Below, one piece after another: positions 40,846-49,213 of a stretch of DNA of 52,162 bases (positions are counted from its first letter, which is position 1; every line of letters begins with the position of its first letter). The stretch lies in contig JAUNRC010000011.1 in NCBI GenBank assembly GCA_030535875.1, positions 1 to 52,162 on the forward strand. Direction: 5' to 3'. Both the position numbers and the translations under genes were made by a program. This DNA is from Akkermansia sp. Its GTDB lineage: Bacteria > Verrucomicrobiota > Verrucomicrobiia > Verrucomicrobiales > Akkermansiaceae. A model generated the notes under the pieces. That model was not told the origin of the DNA and did not search any database. It saw only the letters and a program-made list of their open reading frames with translations.

Positions 40846-41781
40846 TTATACTTCTTCCACATCGGTGGCATCTGTCTCCGGAAAGCTAGGAGCGGGTTTA
40901 GTCGTGTAGAGTTTTAACAATCGTTGTCTGAGTTCGGAGGGAATTTCCTCCGGCAGCATGAACTCAATTTCTTGGGTGGGCCGGTTGAGATAAAAGGGAG
41001 CATGGTAGTGCTCCAGAAGCTCAGTCAGACGCGTCAGTTCTTCAATACTCCATTTACCGGTGCTGATGCGCTGTAAAAGAGCAAGGGTAACATGAGTACC
41101 GTTATCTTCACGCCCATGAACATAGGCTCCTTTTTCAAGCAGGTACTCCAGAGAGTCAATATTCCAGACGGCGATATTCAATACTGCCGGGCTGATGATG
41201 CCGCCTTGTTCTACAAGTTCGCGAAGCAGGGGAGTGTGGTAACGCGCGGCTCGACGCATGGCGTTGGGCGTGGGTAAGGCATGGTGTCGAAGCAGTTCAC
41301 GGGCAATATCACAATGAATGTTGCTCAGTTCTCCGGACAGAGCATAATCAAGGGCGGTTTGCATGGCCGCATCGACGTAGTGGACACCGGCACCGGCTTG
41401 CAACAGATAACGTACAACCTTGAGATTACCGGCTTCGGCCGCTGCCTGTAAGGGGGACGTATCGCCATGTTCTCCCTGAATGCTGGCCCCGGCCTTGACG
41501 AAAGCATGCAGACAACTGACGGGCAGTTTGTTATCTTCGCCGCCTGCTTCAATCATCCGCACACAATAGGGAAATTCGTTGATTTCTTCATCCTGATTGA
41601 CCAGCTTGGCATAATGTTGCAGAATTTCAACGGAATCATCCGTCTCGTCCTCAGGTTCTTCGATGATGATGCCATAGCTCAACAGACGTTCCATGGCCTC
41701 ATGTATGGTCAGTTCTTCTCCGGCTGCTGCCGTGATTGACAGTAGAAAGAAGTTCAGACTTCTCAGCAAGTTATATTTCAT
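40846..41781 (-). CDS. Secreted ankyrin-repeat protein
   Basis: A 311-residue protein with a signal peptide (MKYNLLRSLNFFLLSITAAAGEE) and several ankyrin repeats in the middle (GDTSPLQAAAEAGNLKVVRYLLQAGAGVHYVDA, QTALDYALSGELSN, NIAVWNIDSLEYLLEKGAYVHGRE). Ankyrin repeats bind proteins; partner unknown. A TATAAT ends eight bases before the start codon but lacks a clear -35. The first of three leftward genes near the origin; the neighbours share no obvious function. Confidence 0.85.
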   Translation of the reverse strand: MKYNLLRSLNFFLLSITAAAGEELTIHEAMERLLSYGIIIEEPEDETDDSVEILQHYAKLVNQDEEINEFPYCVRMIEAGGEDNKLPVSCLHAFVKAGASIQGEHGDTSPLQAAAEAGNLKVVRYLLQAGAGVHYVDAAMQTALDYALSGELSNIHCDIARELLRHHALPTPNAMRRAARYHTPLLRELVEQGGIISPAVLNIAVWNIDSLEYLLEKGAYVHGREDNGTHVTLALLQRISTGKWSIEELTRLTELLEHYHAPFYLNRPTQEIEFMLPEEIPSELRQRLLKLYTTKPAPSFPETDATDVEEV

Positions 41782-41934
41782 CGTAGCCGATTATAATATT
41801 GCGTTGGTTGCATAATTATAACATTTTTGCTCAAGGAGGCAAGAAGAAAGAGCATACAAAATTTCTTACAATTTTATTCACATATTTCTAATCTACATGC
41901 AAAAGTCAATTTTATAAATGGTATATGGTAAATC

Positions 41935-42750
41935 TCAAATCGTATATCCGTGAATGTTGCCGTAGTCGTCGATAAGGCGATAGAATGAGGCCTCTGCCGC
42001 GAGGGCGAATCCGGGATAATCGGAGATTATGTTCCACGGGGCTAAGGACCAGCATGGGGTATTGCGGTCATTATTTTCGTGAAGAAAGTAACAGAGACTT
42101 TGGCCGTGAGGGGCAGGTGATAGGGTGTGCAGGTGGGAGCCGGGGAGGTAATCTTCGGGGCTGTGAATGAGCATGTAGTATAGTTCCGCGCTATGAGAGC
42201 AAAGTTGAGTTATGAGAGTAGGCGGAAGGAGCTTGTTGTTGCCTGCTTTTTGAAAAAGGTCGGTAGGTGGGGTGGTAGGAGGCAGGTCGCTGAGCTTAAT
42301 GTTGAGCGGCGGGATGTGACCGAAGAGTTTTTGCATGAGTTCCTGATGGCCGGTAAGTTGCCGACGGGCTTGTTGTTGTTCTGCTCCCGGTTTGCTGAAG
42401 TGTGCTTGAATGGTAAGGCGTTGCAGGTGGCGATATTCGATGCTGAGGAGGGTTTTCTTATCTGCCGGGTTTAACAGGTCGGCGGCGCAGGCGTTTCTCA
42501 GGGCTGTGCGGATGGCGCGGAGGTATGTCTCATGGTTTTCTGTTTGTAAGGGAAGGTCGGCGGCGAGGATGTCAAGTGCTAAGCGGATGGCGCTTTGGTG
42601 TCCGTCCTCGAGTGCTGAACAGAAATCATTTTTTGTCGTGCCGTCAAAGTAATAGTATGGGACCTGTTGTTCAATCGGTAGGTTGCGGGCGGTGCTGAGA
42701 CGCTTCCGTATGCGAGAGAGAGCCGGTTGGAGAGAACGTGGCTTTTTCAT
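41935..42750 (-). CDS. Hypothetical cytoplasmic protein
   Basis: About 271 residues. The ATG at 42750 (MKKPRSLQPALSRIRKRL) is preferred over a GTG 14 codons earlier. The protein is basic, helical and has no signal. Two regions stand out: YYYFDGTTKNDFCSALEDGHQSAIRLALDILAADL near the N-terminus, and a C-terminal region starting ELYYMLIHSPEDYLPG and ending DYGNIHGYTI. No known family recognised. It is 72 bases downstream of the PutA-like gene in the same direction and may be in one transcript with it. Confidence 0.65.
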   Translation of the reverse strand: MKKPRSLQPALSRIRKRLSTARNLPIEQQVPYYYFDGTTKNDFCSALEDGHQSAIRLALDILAADLPLQTENHETYLRAIRTALRNACAADLLNPADKKTLLSIEYRHLQRLTIQAHFSKPGAEQQQARRQLTGHQELMQKLFGHIPPLNIKLSDLPPTTPPTDLFQKAGNNKLLPPTLITQLCSHSAELYYMLIHSPEDYLPGSHLHTLSPAPHGQSLCYFLHENNDRNTPCWSLAPWNIISDYPGFALAAEASFYRLIDDYGNIHGYTI

Positions 42751-42822
42751 CGTTGGATGAGCAAATTTATTTATCGGAGCCGGTAGTGGCACTGGTCAGT
42801 CGGTCGGAGTGGGGTCGCTGTG

Positions 42823-45800
42823 TCAGAGGGGGCTGTAGCGAGTATTGACCCTCCGTGTGATGGTGTGCTCCTGAAGGTAGCGGAGGAGCTCTAAGCGGCC
42901 GTTAGCCAGCACGCATGCTCGGGAGAGGCGCAATCCGCAGGCCTCGGCGACGGAGACGGCAGTGTCGGATGCAGCGGGGTCGCGAACGAAGATTCCGTCG
43001 GCTGCCATGGAGGGGAAGCGATATTCGAACTCTTCGCGGCTTTCGACACGCACAGGTACACCGAGTTCCTGAAGGGTGCGGGGCATCCACGGGCGCATGG
43101 TGGCGGTGCTCAACTGCATGGAGCTACCTGCTCGAAGGGCTGCCATGAGGGCGATGGCGAGGTCGGTATCGGAGGTTTCCTTCTCGGCGCGCATGCAGAT
43201 GTTGATGGGGCTGTAGAAGAGTTCTGTGGGCTCTCCGGGCCGGTCACACAGGAGCTTGGAGGTGCCGTAGGCGTTTTCCCACCAGTAGGAGAGGGAGTCC
43301 GCTGCGGTAGTCAGGCGCATGATGTCATCGGGGGAGGGCTTGGGAACGAGTACGTCCCATGGGGCAAAGGGGATGTTACGCTGCTTGCCGCGGCGTTGGG
43401 GGCGGGCGTTTTCCTGCCAGTTGCCGAGGGATGTGAGGAAATTGGGGCCGCCGGGCAGGGGGGCTTCACCGCAGAGGGCCGGGCGTGCCGTGCCGTAGGG
43501 GAGCATGCCGGGGCGGGCATCGGGGCAGCAGTTGATGTAGAGTTGGGCGGTGTTGCGCAGGGCGCGTTGCCAGTTTGCGGTATCTTCTTCGTCGAGGGAG
43601 TAGATGGCAGCGGCTTGTCCGGCGGTGAGTTCGCGCTGGAGGGAGGTGGCCTGTGTGGTGTTCCCCACTCGGAAGAGGGCGATTACGGGCAGGTTGCCGA
43701 TGTGCTGTAAGAGGGGGCTGCTGCTTGTCAGGCCGGTGACGATGCCCGGGGTGTAGGTGAGGGAACCGATTTCTGTGGCGAGGGGTTGGACGAGCCACGA
43801 TTCATTTTGTTGAAGCTTGCTCAGGCAGCGGAGCTGTTCGGGAGTGTACGGTCCGGGGGCTGAGCCGACTTGGGCTTCTTCACGGTTGCCGGTAGCGGCG
43901 CGCAGGCTTGCGACGCTGTCTTTGATGGCGTTGATGAAGTGCTGGTTGTCGTATATTTCGGCGTGTACGAGGATGATGTGGGGTGCTGTGGGACAATGCC
44001 CTGCGCGGCGGAATGCTGCTGCGGTGATGTCGTGAACGGCCTGTTGCCAGTCACCATGAGAGGAGATGTAAACGGTGGCTGCACCGCAGGGGCTGCTGCA
44101 GAGGGTGGCTGTGGGCTTGGCGGCAGCGAGGTCGCGTGCGGCTTTTTTACCGAGGCCGGTGATGATGCCGTCGACCTCGGGGGCTGTCATGAGTTTGGCG
44201 GCAATCTCGTTGTCGAGGCAGGGAACGAGCTGGAGCCCGGGGTCGGTTATGCCGGCATCGGTGAGAATTTCGGTGAGTTTGTGACCGAGCAGGGTGTTGT
44301 GCGCAGCGGGCTTGTAAATGATGCTGTTGCCCATGACCCAGGCGGCGGCTATGCCGGCTACGGCATCGGCAAGCGGGTGGATTTGGCCCGGTGCAACGAC
44401 GATGACTCCGAGGGGCTCGTAGGTGGTGCCGTCGTAAAGTCCGTCGGCGGCTGCGCTTTGTTCGTAGAAGCGTGCGGCATCGATGGCGTTGCGCAGTTCG
44501 GTGTCGGCATCGGCATAGGTAAAGCCGGCATCGCGTACGAGTACGGCCTGAAGTTCGGTGCGGCGCTTGTCCAGTCGGCGCGCGAGGCGCAGGAGGTGGT
44601 TGCGGCGCTCATCCGATGAGAGGTGGTTGCGGACGGCTGCAATGGCAGCGCGGCGTGTTATGGTGTTGACGGCTTGGAAGTCGGCGCTGATGAAGCGGTA
44701 ATCTTCCAGTCCGGGGGTGATGAGGGAGCGGTGAATGCAGGTGAGCGGGCTGTGAAGTTCCTTGCCGTCGACGATGAGGGGCAGGAGTTCCTGCGGGCGC
44801 TCCAGCTCGGCCGCGGCTGCGGCGTAGAATGCCTCGGTTGCAGCGAGGTCGGTGCAGTGGAGGTGGCTGCCGGTGAACTCGGTGAGTGCAGGTTGAGCGC
44901 CGTCGGTGGGGGCTTCTTCTCTACCGCTGAGGGCGGCGAGGAAGTGCTGGCGCATGCGCGACCAGCCCATGTCGGCGGGTTCGACGGCATAGCCGTAGGT
45001 CAGGTAGCCATCCGGACGGGAGAGCTCGTTGACGAGTTCGAGGAGGTAGGATTCGAAGCCGGAGATTTCGGCATCTTCAGCGGTTACTCCGGCGGTGAGG
45101 ATGACTTCGGCTCCTTGCGAGGTAAGTAGACGTCCGATGTGGTTGCCCAGACCGGCGCAGAAGGTGAAGGGGGGCAGTCCTTTGCGGCCGCTACGGCCCC
45201 AGTTGAGGAGGGCGTAGGCGATGTCGAAGGGATTGTGGGTGCCGATGACCGGGCAGATGGCGGTCGCCTTGGCGCTGATGGCTTGGCGTACGAGCTGCTT
45301 GTAGCGTGCCTCGGTAGCGGCTTTGTTGGGGGCGGCGGCGCTTTCCTGTCCGTAGAGGAAGGCACATTCACGCTCTGTATTGAGGTGGGAACCTTTGATG
45401 AGGAGAACTTTGAGGGGTGAGCCGCCCTTGGCGCTGCGGGCCGTTGCCCATTCTGTCAAATCGCGCAGGATGGTAGGTGCGGCATTCAGATAGGCAGGCA
45501 GTTCGATGATGACGTTGGCTTTGGAGTAGTCTTTTTTACCCAGAGTGCGCTTGCAGCCTTCGATGGCGACGGTGAGTTGTGCCGAGCTGGTGGCGGAGAT
45601 GATGATGGGTGTATTTTTGCCGTTTTTGCAGACTTGCTGTAAGAGGGAGCGCAGTTTGTCGCTGAAGTCTTTTGCGCTGACGGTGGGGGAGTAGGGGCTC
45701 AGGCTCGGACAAAGGCGCTGAGGTTCGATGATGAGGCCGACTTCGGACTGTCGGGTTGCAATGGCGACGAGGTTTTTCATGTAGCGCTCGGCGCTGCGGT

Positions 45801-46311
45801 TGCCGAAGACGGCCGGCGAGAGTGGTTGCAGAGCTAAGCGCAGGGAATCTTTGGCAAAATCGCGTACGCGGCGCTCGACCTTGTCCATGTTGGTGGGCAG
45901 GGTGAGCTCACCGAAGGTGGAGCGGAACACGCGGCGAACTTCAGCCATGGCGGCTCCCTGCATGCTGCGGGCTGCAACGGCTGCGGCCTTGAAGCGCAGT
46001 TTGCTCACGGTGCTGAAGAAGGTGGGTACCCCACCGAACTCGCTCATGAGCGCTCGCAGGTTGTCCGATTGGTGGTCGTGCGGAGCGTGCAGTACGCGGG
46101 CGCAGAAGTTGCGCAGAAATGTGCGGTTTTTCTCGTCGGTCACCAGTCGACTGAGGGCTGCCAGTAGGGTGCGTTCATCGGATTTGAGCAGTTTAAGAGC
46201 ATCGGTATGAATATCCTGTGCGATATCGGCGGCCTTCTGAGCGAGGGTGCGATCGTCCCATTTTTTGCTCTTGGCCTCTTCTACTTTTGCGCTGATATCT
46301 GACTCACCCAT
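42823..46311 (-). CDS. Very divergent PutA-like protein (proline dehydrogenase/P5C dehydrogenase fold)
   Basis: A 1162-residue protein with the PutA plan: helical N-terminus (1-170), PRODH-like barrel (about 185-460) and ALDH-like domain (about 540-1010). PRODH traces: GLIIEPQR, VLLIKGSHLN with the Lys306 equivalent of VKGAYWD. ALDH traces: GVIVVAPGQIHPLADAVAGIAAAWVMGNSIIYKPA, AAFRRAGHC, LPGGPNFL. Key residues are missing: the RR pair of the proline-binding helix aligns with EL (YLLELVNEL), the usual PWNFPL asparagine aligns with Gln in PGQIHPL, ETGG aligns with SSPCG, and the nucleophile Cys motif (GQxC) is GHC, one residue short. So the fold is clear but proline oxidation is doubtful. Start chosen at the ATG just after its promoter. 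Confidence 0.75.
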   Translation of the reverse strand: MGESDISAKVEEAKSKKWDDRTLAQKAADIAQDIHTDALKLLKSDERTLLAALSRLVTDEKNRTFLRNFCARVLHAPHDHQSDNLRALMSEFGGVPTFFSTVSKLRFKAAAVAARSMQGAAMAEVRRVFRSTFGELTLPTNMDKVERRVRDFAKDSLRLALQPLSPAVFGNRSAERYMKNLVAIATRQSEVGLIIEPQRLCPSLSPYSPTVSAKDFSDKLRSLLQQVCKNGKNTPIIISATSSAQLTVAIEGCKRTLGKKDYSKANVIIELPAYLNAAPTILRDLTEWATARSAKGGSPLKVLLIKGSHLNTERECAFLYGQESAAAPNKAATEARYKQLVRQAISAKATAICPVIGTHNPFDIAYALLNWGRSGRKGLPPFTFCAGLGNHIGRLLTSQGAEVILTAGVTAEDAEISGFESYLLELVNELSRPDGYLTYGYAVEPADMGWSRMRQHFLAALSGREEAPTDGAQPALTEFTGSHLHCTDLAATEAFYAAAAAELERPQELLPLIVDGKELHSPLTCIHRSLITPGLEDYRFISADFQAVNTITRRAAIAAVRNHLSSDERRNHLLRLARRLDKRRTELQAVLVRDAGFTYADADTELRNAIDAARFYEQSAAADGLYDGTTYEPLGVIVVAPGQIHPLADAVAGIAAAWVMGNSIIYKPAAHNTLLGHKLTEILTDAGITDPGLQLVPCLDNEIAAKLMTAPEVDGIITGLGKKAARDLAAAKPTATLCSSPCGAATVYISSHGDWQQAVHDITAAAFRRAGHCPTAPHIILVHAEIYDNQHFINAIKDSVASLRAATGNREEAQVGSAPGPYTPEQLRCLSKLQQNESWLVQPLATEIGSLTYTPGIVTGLTSSSPLLQHIGNLPVIALFRVGNTTQATSLQRELTAGQAAAIYSLDEEDTANWQRALRNTAQLYINCCPDARPGMLPYGTARPALCGEAPLPGGPNFLTSLGNWQENARPQRRGKQRNIPFAPWDVLVPKPSPDDIMRLTTAADSLSYWWENAYGTSKLLCDRPGEPTELFYSPINICMRAEKETSDTDLAIALMAALRAGSSMQLSTATMRPWMPRTLQELGVPVRVESREEFEYRFPSMAADGIFVRDPAASDTAVSVAEACGLRLSRACVLANGRLELLRYLQEHTITRRVNTRYSPL

Positions 46312-46324
46312 AACGTGTGCGGCT

Positions 46325-46353
46325 ATTCTAGCCTGTCAGCGTGCTGCTGGCAA
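46325..46353 (-). promoter_or_regulatory. Promoter of the PutA-like gene
   Basis: Leftward TTGCCA (46348-46353), 17-base spacer, TAGAAT (46325-46330), 13 bases before the ATG at 46311. Confidence 0.6.
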
Positions 46354-46384
46354 GTTCAAAGTATGCCCTGATGGGGTGATGACG

Positions 46385-47086
46385 TCAGTTTTCGATGGAT
46401 TGCCAGTCAATTTGGCGGCTGACCAGTTTGCTGATGAGGGCGCGGAGGAGTGAGTCGGCCTGCTCTTCGGTTATATCTGTTGAGCCGCCCCAGTGAGTGC
46501 CGATTTGGATGTAAGCCCACCTTTGTACGCGCCCGGTGACGACGCGGTCGTATATATCGCGCAGGGTACGGGTGAGGTGGGAATTGGTAACGAAGTTATT
46601 GCTGACAAAAACGTAGTAGTGAATGTAGCGTAAGGAGTTTTTCGGGTTTTTGTCGATAGGTAATTGGCTGTTTATCCGGCGGAAGGTGAGAGTTCGCCCG
46701 TCATCAAGAGGGATATCTGAGTCTTGGCAGATGAGATTTACATGTCCTTGGGATGGTAAACAGCGCTCCGGGCGGTGAATGGAGTTGTTCAGGTCGCTGC
46801 CGGAGTAGACAATGGATACACTGATGGACGGTTCCTCTTTGGCGTATGTAAAGGGGTTGATGTGATTGTAGAGCCCTTTACTGAATACGGTATCATCGGC
46901 AAGAAGTATGCGCTCTTTTTCGCTTTCCTGTGTTTTAATTCCTGTCCATCCGTCCAATTCGGTTCCTAAGGGAAGATCGGGTTTGGCGGCGGAGGGGAGA
47001 AGACTTACATCTTCAGGTACAACGAATATCAGGCTGAAGAGCAGTGCGATGATAATCGGCGGAAGTAGGTTGCGGAGTAGACTCAT
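46385..47086 (-). CDS. EpsI-like, exosortase-associated protein
   Basis: A 233-residue protein starting MSLLRNLLPPIIIALLFSLIFVV, a membrane anchor, followed by a periplasmic domain. The motif NNSIHRPERCLPSQGH is the hallmark of the EpsI/DUF3485 family that is found beside or fused to exosortases. Its ATG overlaps the exosortase stop by ATGA. The longer open frame upstream is not used. Role in the exosortase pathway is known only by association: it probably helps exosortase or the exopolysaccharide machinery in the periplasm. Confidence 0.85.
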   Translation of the reverse strand: MSLLRNLLPPIIIALLFSLIFVVPEDVSLLPSAAKPDLPLGTELDGWTGIKTQESEKERILLADDTVFSKGLYNHINPFTYAKEEPSISVSIVYSGSDLNNSIHRPERCLPSQGHVNLICQDSDIPLDDGRTLTFRRINSQLPIDKNPKNSLRYIHYYVFVSNNFVTNSHLTRTLRDIYDRVVTGRVQRWAYIQIGTHWGGSTDITEEQADSLLRALISKLVSRQIDWQSIEN

Positions 47087-48051
47087 CAGGCTTCTTCTTT
47101 CTCGTTTGTTGTAGGAGTATTGAGGGAGCGACGGGTGATGACTCGTCGCTTTTTCAGAAATGGGATTTCGCCGGATAACAGGCCGTGCAGTATAGTGAGC
47201 CCTATCAGGGTGGCGGGGAAGAAAAAGAGTAAGCCGGACCAGTCGTGCCATGTCTTGCCGGCAAAGGCAGGGTTGATATATTCAGCACATACGAAGATGC
47301 TGGCTACGCGGAAAGCGTTGCCGATGATGGAGAGGGGAATGGCGCTGAGCGCCAAAATGAGGCGCTTCCATAGAGCGAGCTTATGGGCGAGGTAGCCCCA
47401 GGCCACGGATATCATGAGCAGAGCCATGAGCGAGCGTATGCCGGAGCAACCGCCTGCGATGTTAAAGCTGTCCCAGCTCCCGTCGGCGGAGGTAACGGTG
47501 GTTCCTTCCAATATGGTTTGTACGCCGCAGAGCTGCGCTCCCCAATGGGCCATTTGAGCGGAGAGTTGTTGTAAGCCTACGGTTGCATGTTGAAAGCCCG
47601 GGAGTGGAAGTGCCATCCAGAGGAAGAAAAAAGGGAAAGCGGTCTTTAAGGCGATTTTGGTTCCCCAATAGTACCATACCAGTCCGCTGAGAATAAAAGG
47701 AAGTGCTCCGATGGCTATACGCGGTTGCTGAGTACGTACGGAGGCTACGCATAAGAGGCAACCAATCACGATGAACCATAGTCCGTGTAGGGAGGGTTGA
47801 AGCTGTTTTCTGTTGATGTTCCGGCTTGCTTGTCGGAGCATGAATATGACGATTATGGGGATTATCCAATTGTGAGCATTTTCCTGACTTCTGCATGAAA
47901 TGTTACAAATCCATGAGAATGCCGAGTCGTTTCCTTCAGTAAATCCGTAATAAAACAGGTAAAAAGCTGCTGCCGCTGTCAAACAAATGGCTATGAGTAC
48001 CCAAGTGCTTAACGGTAAGTATAATAGAGTATTTTTGTCTGACTTCTCCAT
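47086..48051 (-). CDS. Exosortase (PEP-CTERM sorting transpeptidase)
   Basis: A 321-residue integral membrane protein with about eight helices. The catalytic triad of the exosortase/archaeosortase family is visible: Cys202 in AGGCSGIRS, Arg248 in IIGNAFRVA and His269 in TWHDWSG. It cleaves PEP-CTERM tails and attaches proteins to a cell-surface carrier; the protein at 166-2319 carries such a tail. It forms an operon with the EpsI-like gene. Which exosortase subtype (xrt letter) cannot be decided by eye. Confidence 0.92.
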   Translation of the reverse strand: MEKSDKNTLLYLPLSTWVLIAICLTAAAAFYLFYYGFTEGNDSAFSWICNISCRSQENAHNWIIPIIVIFMLRQASRNINRKQLQPSLHGLWFIVIGCLLCVASVRTQQPRIAIGALPFILSGLVWYYWGTKIALKTAFPFFFLWMALPLPGFQHATVGLQQLSAQMAHWGAQLCGVQTILEGTTVTSADGSWDSFNIAGGCSGIRSLMALLMISVAWGYLAHKLALWKRLILALSAIPLSIIGNAFRVASIFVCAEYINPAFAGKTWHDWSGLLFFFPATLIGLTILHGLLSGEIPFLKKRRVITRRSLNTPTTNEKEEA

Positions 48052-48087
48052 TTTTGGAAAATTAAAAAAAAGTGATATTTTGTGCTT

Positions 48088-48117
48088 TTAGTATTGCATT
48101 TTCTGCGAAAATGTCAA
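48088..48117 (-). promoter_or_regulatory. Promoter of the exosortase-EpsI operon
   Basis: Leftward TTGACA (48112-48117), 18-base spacer, TACTAA (48088-48093); leader about 30 bases. Confidence 0.5.
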
Positions 48118-48149
48118 GAATAGTTGCGCACACATCCCCTCTTGCATAC

Positions 48150-49082
48150 ATGAAAATCATTAGTGGAACAGCACATCCTCAGTTAGCCGCAGACATTGCA
48201 GCCCGGTTGGGCCTGCCCCTTTGCGATGCAACCGTCAATACTTTCCCCGACGGCGAAAGCTTTGTTCAGATTAACGAGTCCATCCGCGGTGAGGACGTTT
48301 TCATTGTCCAGCCCACATGCCCTCCGACCAATCATAATCTGATGGAGTTGCTGGTGATGGTGGATGCTGTGCGTCGTGCCAGTGCCAGTCGCATAACGGC
48401 TGTGATGCCTTTCTACGGATATGCACGTCAGGACCGCAAGGACAAGCCCAGAGTGCCCATTACATCCAAGTTGGTGGCCAATCTTCTGACTGCAGCCGGT
48501 GTAAACCGCGTGCTCACGATGGACTTGCATGCTGCACAGATTCAGGGGTTCTTTGAAATTCCGGTGGATCACCTTTACTCTCTTCCCGTGCTTATTAAGC
48601 ACTTGAAAGAGCACTATGTGAAGGATATCAACAATCTCGTCGTGGTATCTCCCGATATCGGCGGTGTAAAGACCGCCAAGAGCTATGCAAACATTCTCGG
48701 AACAGAGTTGGCTATCGTTGCCAAGCAGCGTATTTCCGCCACTGAGGTGAATGCCCACGCTCTCATCGGTAACGTAGCCGGCAAGGACGTACTGCTGGTG
48801 GATGACATGACGGAGTCGGGAGGTACGCTTTGCGCCGCTGCTCAGATTTTGAAGGCTCACGGAGCAGCCCGTATCTTTGCCGGTGTGTCCCACGCTGTGC
48901 TGAATGACAAGGCCCGTGAGCGCATCTGCAACAGCCCGCTGGAGTGCTTGCTGACATCGGACTCCGTGCCGATGGCCTGCGGTTGTGAGCATGTGGATAC
49001 CGTGAGCATTGCTCCGCTTTTTGCGCAGGCAATCCTCAATATCCATAACAATGCTTCCGTCACGCACCTGTTCGATATTTAA
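48150..49082 (+). CDS. prs: Ribose-phosphate pyrophosphokinase
   Basis: A 310-residue enzyme that makes PRPP from ribose 5-phosphate and ATP, for nucleotide, His and Trp synthesis. Visible: N-terminal FPDGESFVQINESIRGEDVFIVQPT, the ATP flexible loop region PFYGYARQDRKDKPR, and the PRPP-binding motif VLLVDDMTESGGTL. The ATG at 48150 (MKIISGTAHPQLA) is set by the family start; the frame extends upstream without homology. Terminator-like hairpin follows. Confidence 0.96.
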   Translation: MKIISGTAHPQLAADIAARLGLPLCDATVNTFPDGESFVQINESIRGEDVFIVQPTCPPTNHNLMELLVMVDAVRRASASRITAVMPFYGYARQDRKDKPRVPITSKLVANLLTAAGVNRVLTMDLHAAQIQGFFEIPVDHLYSLPVLIKHLKEHYVKDINNLVVVSPDIGGVKTAKSYANILGTELAIVAKQRISATEVNAHALIGNVAGKDVLLVDDMTESGGTLCAAAQILKAHGAARIFAGVSHAVLNDKARERICNSPLECLLTSDSVPMACGCEHVDTVSIAPLFAQAILNIHNNASVTHLFDI

Positions 49083-49112
49083 GAGCGAACAATCAGGCTG
49101 TTAAGTTTGATG

Positions 49113-49147
49113 TACCGCCCTGTTCCCGTGTGGGGAGCAGGGCGGTA
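49113..49147 (+). terminator. Terminator hairpin after prs
   Basis: Stem TACCGCCCTGTTCCC / GGGGAGCAGGGCGGTA with a short loop; a T-rich run (GTTTTTCTTT) follows about ten bases later. Confidence 0.65.
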
Positions 49148-49178
49148 ATGCTATACTGTTTTTCTTTGTAATTTTACG

Positions 49179-49207
49179 TTGACAGTCATTGAAAGATGAA
49201 GTAGAAT
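49179..49207 (+). promoter_or_regulatory. Promoter abutting the acyl-ACP-synthetase-like gene
   Basis: Perfect TTGACA (49179-49184), 17-base spacer, TAGAAT (49202-49207), six bases before the ATG at 49214. Predicted leaderless. Confidence 0.7.
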
Positions 49208-49213
49208 AGCCAC

